Assembly (NCBI RefSeq): GCF_901933205.1
Contig: NC_044597.1
Coordinates: forward strand, 434,001 to 498,000
DNA from: Camarhynchus parvulus
Taxonomy: Eukaryota; Chordata; Aves; Passeriformes; Thraupidae
DNA length: 64,000 bases
Direction of reading: 5' to 3'
Both the position numbers and the translations under genes were made by a program. Position 1 is the stretch's first letter; every line of letters begins with the position of its first letter. The notes below the pieces were generated by a model that was not told the DNA's origin, ran no database searches, and was given only the letters and a program-made list of their open reading frames with translations. Below, piece by piece: positions 57,699 through 64,000 of this stretch.

Positions 57699-57895
57699 AG
57701 TGTCAGGGAATTATTGAGGCTGGAAAAGACCTTTAAGGACATCAGATCCAACCATGAACCAGCAGCACCACCATGGTCACCACTGACCCCTGTCCCCAGG
57801 TGCCACATCCACGTGGTTTTGCCACATCCACATGGTTCTGCCACATCACTGCCCTGGACAGCCTCTTCCAGGGGCTTTGCAACCCTTCCCATGAT
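57699..57895 (-). mobile_element. CR1 LINE 3'-end fragment, distinct subfamily
   Basis: GGCTGGAAAAGACCTTTAAG, ATCAGATCCAACCATGAACC and CCTGGACAGCCTCTTCCAGG follow the minus-strand order of the CR1 subfamily with GGAAAAGACCTTTAAGATCA. An internal piece (GTGGTTTTGCCACATCCACA) is locally repeated. Confidence 0.85.
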
Positions 57896-58749
57896 TTTTT
57901 TTCCCTGTTATCTAATCTAGGCCTCTGCTGGTGCAACTTGAGGCCGTTAAATATAAAAGGCCATATAATAAAATAAATACAGCAGAACCATAAGGCAGGG
58001 AAACCTTCCTGTGCCTCAGGGCCCTGGGGATGCTCTTCCACTCCACATGCAGATGTATTTTGTGCTGGAACCTGGCTAGGATCCAGGAGCATGGGCAGGA
58101 GTTCCATGGCTCAGTGCCACCTCCTGAACAGGTCTCTGCCTCGCCAGCCACAACACAGGAGCCACGGGCACCCTCCCAGTGTCACATGCAGAAGGGAAGA
58201 CGGGAGAATTCCCAGTCACATCCCTCCTTTCCCTCTGTTCCCTGAGTTCCAGCCCAGTGCTGCTCCACTCCCAGCTCTTCCTCAGGAAATTTAGCAGAAC
58301 ATGTAATGGTGTAACAAATGGAATGTTTACATGGTTAATTGAAAGCACTTTTCCCTGGAGGCTAATTACAGTGTGAGCCATTAAATCACAATTAAGATTT
58401 GTTTGAATATCCAAACCATTATTAATCTCCTTCCTGGAACAAGGAGAAGTGCAGCACTCCTGGCTGGGCCAGACAGGTACCTGGATTTCAGTTTTTGCAG
58501 GAGTGCTGAGCCCTTTTCCCACTGGTGACCTGTCCAGAAAACCAAACTCCCCCAGCCTGGCTGACCCCTGAAACCTCTGAGGAACTCAATTTACTGCCTG
58601 GCAGATCTCACACCTTCCTAAATCCTGGGGTAAGGACACCACTGGGAACTACAGATTCTGCTGTTTGCTGGAACCAGCTGATGCTTCCAAGTCTCAGCCT
58701 TTAAGGAAACCATTTCCAACACTCCAGAGGATTTTGATGCTCTCAGGCC
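57896..58749. other. Unique sequence with a possible conserved regulatory block
   Basis: About 850 bp. 58275-58430 is AT-rich, repeat-free and rich in homeobox-type words (GTTAATTGAAAG, GGCTAATTACAG, CATTAAATCACAATTAAG, CCATTATTAATC). It could be a conserved non-coding element, unproven. Confidence 0.4.
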
Positions 58750-58755
58750 CATGAC

Positions 58756-59140
58756 TGTTACCATGATATTTTCTGAAAAATCCCTTTGCCAGGATTTCTT
58801 CTCCTGGGAATCTGAGAGGCCTCAGAAAAGAAATGTAAACAATAATTATCTGATTGCTTTGGAATGTGGTCTGGAAATCGTTTACCAACAGGTGCATCTT
58901 TGATTGGTTTCATGCGAATTGTTTTTAATTAATGACCAATCACCATCAGCTGTGTTGGACTCTGAGGAGTCAGTCACTTTTTATTATTCATTCTTGTTTA
59001 GCCTTCTGATGTATCTCTTCTCTTTCTTTAGTATAGTTTTAGAATATCATATCATATCATAATATCATAAATCAGCCTTCTGAAAACATAAAGTCAAATT
59101 CTCTTCTCTCACCTCGTCCTGGGGACCTCACAACACCACA
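58756..59140 (+). mobile_element. Solo LTR, family LTR-2, copy 4
   Basis: It runs from TGTTACCATGATATTTTCTG to GACCTCACAACACCACA (385 bp). It is flanked by a perfect 6-bp duplication CATGAC (58750-58755 and 59141-59146). It has CCAAT words (58936-58945), TTTAGTATAGTTTTAG and a short ATATC array (59043-59060) before CATAAATCAGCC. This is the best-preserved LTR-2 copy and fixes the family ends. Confidence 0.93.
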
Positions 59141-59275
59141 CATGACCTTGTGTCACTCTTTGTGTGCTGGGCACTGGAGAGGGAATTCTGTCCCTGAGCC
59201 TGTGGCACTGCAGCTTGGGTGTGTTTCATTTGTGGTGTTAAACAGGGGCCTGACATAAAAGTGCATTGAAAAAGA

Positions 59276-59320
59276 GGAGTTGGGCTTTAAGGTCCCTTCC
59301 AACCCAAACCATTCTGTGCC
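59276..59320 (+). mobile_element. CR1 LINE 3' terminal fragment
   Basis: GGGCTTTAAGGTCCCTTCCA and ACCCAAACCATTCTGTGCCC are only the last 45 bp of a CR1 tail. Confidence 0.8.
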
Positions 59321-59847
59321 CAAATACCATTTCCCTTCCCATGTGTGCTCTAAGGAAAAGGCAGGGGGGCAGACTGCCCACCCTGAGCTGGGAGTGTGTT
59401 CTGGAGTTTCTGAGGGAATCCCTGAGAGGATTCACCCATCAGACAATTCCCAGGGATCCAGGAGCCAGGCCAAGGTGAGACACACCACACACCCTGCTGG
59501 CCTGGCTGTCACCCTCCCAGGAGGGGGAAATTCTCCTGGAGCTTTCTAGAAAGGATATAAAGACTAGCAAGTTTGGGAAGCTTTATTTCAACTGCAACCT
59601 TCCCTTCTATTTGTGCTCAGAGCTGACAACTGTAATTCTCCTTCCTTTTCCTTCTGTGAAGGGATAATTTGATGGTTGATAGAGAAGGCTACAAGTGACA
59701 TGTGAGGAGTTAAAGAGCCGAGATGAGGCTGCTGTGAGGAATTCTGCAGCAGCTGGTGGTGCTGGGCTTCAGTGCAGGGAAATGCTGTGGGGATGTGCTG
59801 TACATGTAGATAGTGATAATATTTTTCTAAAGAATAGCTCTAAGTCT
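59321..59847. other. Unique sequence, no gene recognised
   Basis: About 530 bp. Nothing recognisable is present. Confidence 0.45.
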
Positions 59848-60062
59848 AATGAGGAGTGGCTGAGGGAGCTGGGAAGGGGCTCAGCCTGGAGCAAAGGAGG
59901 CTCAGGGGGCCCTTGTGGCTCTGCACAGCTCCTGCCAGGAGGGGACAGCCGGGGGGTCGGGCTGTGCTCCAGGGAACAGGGACAGGAGCAGAGGGAACGG
60001 CCTCGGGCTGGGCCAGGGGAGGCTCAGGGGGGATTTTGGGGGAAATTCCTTCATCCCCATTC
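59848..60062 (+). mobile_element. CR1 LINE fragment without 3' tail
   Basis: GGCTGAGGGAGCTGGGAAGG to GGGCTGGGCCAGGGGAGGCT is nearly identical to 42540-42720. It stops near GGGGGAAATTCCTTC, so the CR1 3' end is missing. Confidence 0.85.
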
Positions 60063-60535
60063 CTGCTGTGGAGGCTGGTCCATGGCGGGGTCAGCAGGAG
60101 CTGCACTGCAGCACTGGAAGGTTCTGGGGAGGTTCCTCAGACCCCTCTCCCTGGTGCTGCAGGTTGGCAGCTCAGGACAAGAACCATTTGTGCTTTTGGG
60201 GGACACAGAAAGAAAATCCTGTGTGTGAACTCAGCTGAATTTCCTGAATGTGTTTTCAGTGAGTGTGGAATTGGGGTTTAATTTTAATTTTCCCTGAGTA
60301 GCTCACAATTCTGCTCTAGCACTGTCATTGCTCTCATCCAGGTAATTACAGACCCATCATGGAAAAACAGCATCCCAAATCCAGTTTAATATTAATCTGT
60401 GTCAAATTTCCAGTGACAGCAGGGAATATTGATGTCATTATCCCCTAGCAGCAATAGAGAGCTGGAAAGCAACAGACAGGCATTGCCTTTAGAGGAAAAA
60501 AAAATGTAACCAGCTCTACAAAATGTCCAGTCTTG
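60063..60535. other. Unique sequence, no gene recognised
   Basis: About 470 bp. Nothing recognisable is present. Confidence 0.45.
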
Positions 60536-60752
60536 CACATCAGGAGGAATTTCTTCCTGGAAAGTGTGGTCAGGCCTTGGAAGGGGCTGCCCACGGAGGT
60601 TTGGAACTCCAGTCCCTGGAGATGTCCAAGGAAGGACTGGACATGGCACTCAGTGCTCTGGGATGGGGACAAGGGGGGGATGGGGCACAGCTTGGACTTC
60701 ATGGTCTGGGAGGGCTTTTCCAACCTTAAAGATTGTGGAATTTTGGGATTCT
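60536..60752 (+). mobile_element. CR1 LINE 3'-end fragment
   Basis: CATCAGGAGGAATTTCTTCC, GGCACTCAGTGCTCTGGGAT, GGCTTTTCCAACCTTAAAGA and the tail TTTTGGGATTCTGT. Confidence 0.88.
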
Positions 60753-61085
60753 GTTGCCACTGCAATTTTTAGGGATCTTCGCTGAGCCTGCTGCCTGCTG
60801 GCTGTCACATTCCCTTTGTCATATTTTCCTTTCACTGTCAGAGGTTCAGATTGGAGAATGAAATTTAGACGAATGAACAGAACTTTGAGGGAGATACTTT
60901 AGGTGCAGGGATTAGAAGGAAATATTTTCTAGTTCATCTCGGAGCAAAAGGAAGGAGCTGGAGTGGAAATTGCTGGAACTGCCCTGTTTCACCCTCCCAA
61001 AGTCTTTTGTCTTAGCTGAGCCCCAGCTCCTTTGGCCAAGGGTGATTTTGGGAGGTGGGCTTAGCTGAATGAAGTTCCTCTGCCC
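60753..61085. other. Unique sequence, no gene recognised
   Basis: About 330 bp. Nothing recognisable is present. Confidence 0.45.
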
Positions 61086-61489
61086 ATCATCCATCCATCC
61101 ATCCATCCATCCATCCATCCATCCATCCATCCATCCATCCATCCATCCATCATCCATCCATCATCCATCCATCCATCATCCATCATCCATCATCCATCCA
61201 TCCATCATCCATCTGTCCACCATCTATCCATCCATCCATCATCCGTCCCTCCATCCATCCATCATCCATCCATCCATCCATCCATCCATCCATCCATCCA
61301 TCCATCCATCATCCATCCCTCCATCCATCCATCATCCATCATCCATCCATCATCCATCCATCCATCCATCATCCATCCATCATCCATCCATCCATCCATC
61401 CCTTCATCCATCCATCCATCCATCCATCCATCCATCCATCCATCCACCTATCCATCCCTTCATCCATCCATCCATCATCCATCCCATCC
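61086..61489. repeat. Long (ATCC)n microsatellite with ATC interruptions
   Basis: About 400 bp of CATC/ATCC tetramers broken by CATCATCC steps and a few CCTTC, CTGTCC and CACC variants. Pure blocks lie at about 61090-61150, 61259-61308 and 61406-61444. The Pro-Ser-Ile-His frame on + and the Asp-Gly-Trp-Met frame on - are translations of the array. Confidence 0.97.
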
Positions 61490-62179
61490 GAGCTGATTCC
61501 TACAAAATGTGACTTTGATGTGTGGAAACCCTGACCCAGCCCAGACTGACAAACTAAAGCAGCTTTCATTTTCCTGCCAGGGAACAATCCAGGAAATTGC
61601 TTTGTGTGGATTGAGCATCAATCTGGACCCAAACGGACTCATACTGCAGGGGAGTTGCTGGGGTTGGATTTTGTGCCTCCTGATAATTTTATTTTTTTAA
61701 AGACCCCACATTTTGGATAAAATTTCTCTGCCAAAAGCAATTTCCTACCCTACCCTATGGCCATGAGGGTCCATGCTGCAGTTTGGGCACCAGAAAGCCT
61801 CATGATGAATTACACAAATCCAAGTGCTTCTGCTGCTGGGTTTGGCAAGGGAAGAGCAGAAGCCACAAGAGCCAACAGGCACAGCACGATCAGGGATACT
61901 CATTCCAAGCTTTCAAGACTTTCTGCATTTTAAAGCATTAAAATACCACTGTTCTTCCCACAGGAGGGGGATTTTACTTGCCAGTTCACAGCTGCTTTTG
62001 TGTCAGCTTGCTCAGACACTCCTGGTTCCTGGTGGAATGAACACAGCAAGGCTGAAATGGTTCTGCAGTTGTGGAAAATTGGGATTGCACTGAGATTCTG
62101 GGGAGAGGGGAGTGAGACAAGGACAATTATCACTGCCCAGCACAAGGTGTGACTGCACCAGGAGAAGGATTAAAGAATC
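61490..62179. other. Unique sequence, no gene recognised
   Basis: About 690 bp. Nothing recognisable is present. Confidence 0.45.
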
Positions 62180-62345
62180 CTGAAATTCCAGAAAGGTTTT
62201 TTTGGAAGGGACTTAAAGCCCAGCCATTTCCACTTCAGCCATGGTTAGGGACACCTTCCACTATCCCAGGCTGCTCCAAGGCTTGTCCAGCCTGGCCTTG
62301 GACACTGCCAGGGATCCAGGGGCAGCCACAGCTGCTCTGCACAAC
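62180..62345 (-). mobile_element. CR1 LINE 3'-end fragment, diverged
   Basis: GGAAGGGACTTAAAGCCCAG, GGGACACCTTCCACTATCCC and GGGCAGCCACAGCTGCTCTG follow the minus-strand CR1 order with extra changes. Confidence 0.83.
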
Positions 62346-63018
62346 CTAATCTTCCACCTTACCTCCGCTTAGCAGGTTCTGTCACTGATGTTCATCTTCC
62401 TAGAGCCTCTTTACAGACAAAATCCTTTATAAATGTGGAAAGAAGTAGGAGAGGGCAAAGGGAAAGTTCTTCACTGAGCACTTCTTTTGTAGAAAATGTC
62501 CAAAAATGTTCACAGAAACAAAAGCTTTCATTTTTCTCCATTTGCACTGGGAAGTCTGAATGTCAAATTCTCTTTTGTTTCCTGCCACCCATGGCATAAT
62601 GAGATAATGCAGCCCCAAGCAAAGAGCTGTGGGAATCACTCCCTGTGCCACTGTCCAGGATGATCTCCAGGATTTGCCCATAAAACCAAATCTCAAGTGC
62701 TGTGGGACTCTGATTGCCTTTGCCTGGACTAAGAATTCTGCCTCAGTTTGTAAAATCCAACTCAGTAACAGCAGTCTGATCACCTTAACAATCCTGGGAG
62801 TGTTTTTTCTGCCTTTGTTTGTTCATAGAGGACTTTTCTTTGTTCTTCAAAATTATTAAAGTTCAATTATTATGCAGTCACAAAATGTTCAGTGTTGCTC
62901 TTGTATTGGAACCTTGCCTTCATCAATATTCACCACTTCCCAGACTGCTGCATTTGTTGATTAGGTAGCAGTTATTGGAGATTTGGAGATGTCTGATGAG
63001 AGAACTATTTATTATCAT
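62346..63018. other. Unique sequence, no gene recognised
   Basis: About 670 bp. Nothing recognisable is present. Confidence 0.45.
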
Positions 63019-63090
63019 CACAGAATCCCAGAATGGTTTGGTTTGAAAGGGACCTTAAGGACCAGATCCATGGGCAGAGACACCTTCCCC
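63019..63090 (-). mobile_element. CR1 LINE 3' terminal fragment
   Basis: CACAGAATCCCAGAATGGTT, GAAAGGGACCTTAAGGACCA and GGCAGAGACACCTTCC form a short minus-strand CR1 tail. Confidence 0.8.
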
Positions 63091-64000
63091 TGGAGTGGAA
63101 GGGCAGAACCACCTCCATAAGCACTTAAAGGATAATAAAAATGGGTTAAAATAGGTTCCCACTGTATTGTACCTCTTTGGTTTTGGAGGACTCTTTCCAC
63201 TCTGGCTGTTGAAAATGAGCTGATGTGCCCAGGATGCCAATGGGAACTGGATCTTCCCACCTTTCCCTACCATGAAATTATTTTGTTACAAGCAAATAAC
63301 TTTTATTCCCCTCTCCAGGGGCCTGCTTTAGGCCTTGCTAAAGCAGGATCCTTAGGGAGCCCATAAACATTTCTGGTTTCAGGTTCCAAGGTCCCAGGTC
63401 AGTTCCTGCACTGATATTTGGTCACAAACTGAACTTCTGCCATTCCTTGCCAGGAAAAGCTCAGCAATCCACCAAAAACCTCCAGTGGTCTCAGTTATTG
63501 CCCCCAGTCAGGTCTGGGGGTTTCCTCCCTTCCCAGCCCCACACCTGGGTGTGCTCAGCCCCCCTGGGATCCCTGCCTGGTTTTGGGATTTACCTTTCTG
63601 TACTGAACCCTCCAAGGTAAAGGACCCATGGAATGGGAAAATGACCTTGAAAATCAGATTACTCCCTCCAGAAGGACACAGCTCCTCCATGCCCTGCCCC
63701 CTGTGCTGCCTTGGAACCAGCATTCCTCGGAGCCAGCATTCCTGCTTCGTGTTCCTATCGATCCCATGAATAAATGATTGGCTCCTCGTGATGGGGAAGT
63801 GGTAACTGGAGTTTCCTTAAGGGCACAAGTGCCAAGCTAAATATTTCAAGCCCCCATAAATAATTGAAGCCTCTGTTCTGCAGAAGGAGATTGGGGCTGT
63901 AATTCCCTTTCCCAATGAATGATCTCCGGCCTTCTCATGGAGGGAACTCACCTGGGAAGCACAAATAATTCAGCAGTTGTGTGCTGGGTTCGTTTCTGTA
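63091..64000. other. Unique sequence, no gene recognised
   Basis: About 900 bp to the window edge. No repeat family or coding region is recognised. Confidence 0.45.

Noticed and set aside
61069..61512. 147-codon frame rich in Pro-Ser-Ile-His
   Set aside because: It is a translation of the ATCC microsatellite.

Overview
This window looks like nuclear DNA of a bird, most likely a songbird. I found no coding gene or RNA gene in it. The bird call rests on about 36 fragments of CR1-type LINE 3' ends. These carry the usual ending (a run like ATTCTGTGATTCTGTGA after a motif like CCCTTCCAACCCAAACC) and lie in both orientations. It also rests on a dense set of retroviral-type LTRs and on the absence of any Alu- or B1-like SINE. 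All long open frames lie inside repeats (CR1 antisense, minisatellite, microsatellite) or are short and unlike known proteins. I therefore annotate no CDS; the stretch is intergenic or intronic.

Layout. 1-8.4 kb: mostly unique sequence, two inverted copies of one solo LTR family (810-1613 and 3059-3805, each with a perfect 6-bp target duplication), and two CR1 pieces. 8.8-15.5 kb: solo LTRs at 8.8, 9.45, 12.05 and 14.7 kb and four CR1 pieces, two of which share an odd leader. 16.5-25.9 kb: CR1 and LTR mosaic, including an LTR nested in an LTR at 19.5-20.5 kb. 27.8-28.9 kb: a three-level nest (LTR in LTR in CR1). 29-43 kb: longer unique stretches with homeobox-site-rich blocks that could be conserved enhancers, the longest CR1 copy (35.45-36.03 kb), and LTRs at 31.1, 32.5 and 33.9 kb. 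44-49.3 kb: an island made almost wholly of LTRs, A-rich DNA, a GAAA microsatellite and a 29-unit minisatellite. 49.3-64 kb: unique DNA with scattered CR1, LTRs at 52.5, 55.4, 56.0 and 58.8 kb, and a long ATCC array at 61.1 kb.

Most LTRs are solo copies. At least twelve have direct repeats at both ends that fit target-site duplications (5-7 bp; most perfect, two with one mismatch). No gag, pol or env segment is visible. Several LTR families carry tandem repeats at a fixed internal position that expanded separately in each copy. That is the most distinctive pattern here. Family names are local labels (LTR-1 to LTR-8, A, B); matching them to database names needs a repeat search I could not run.
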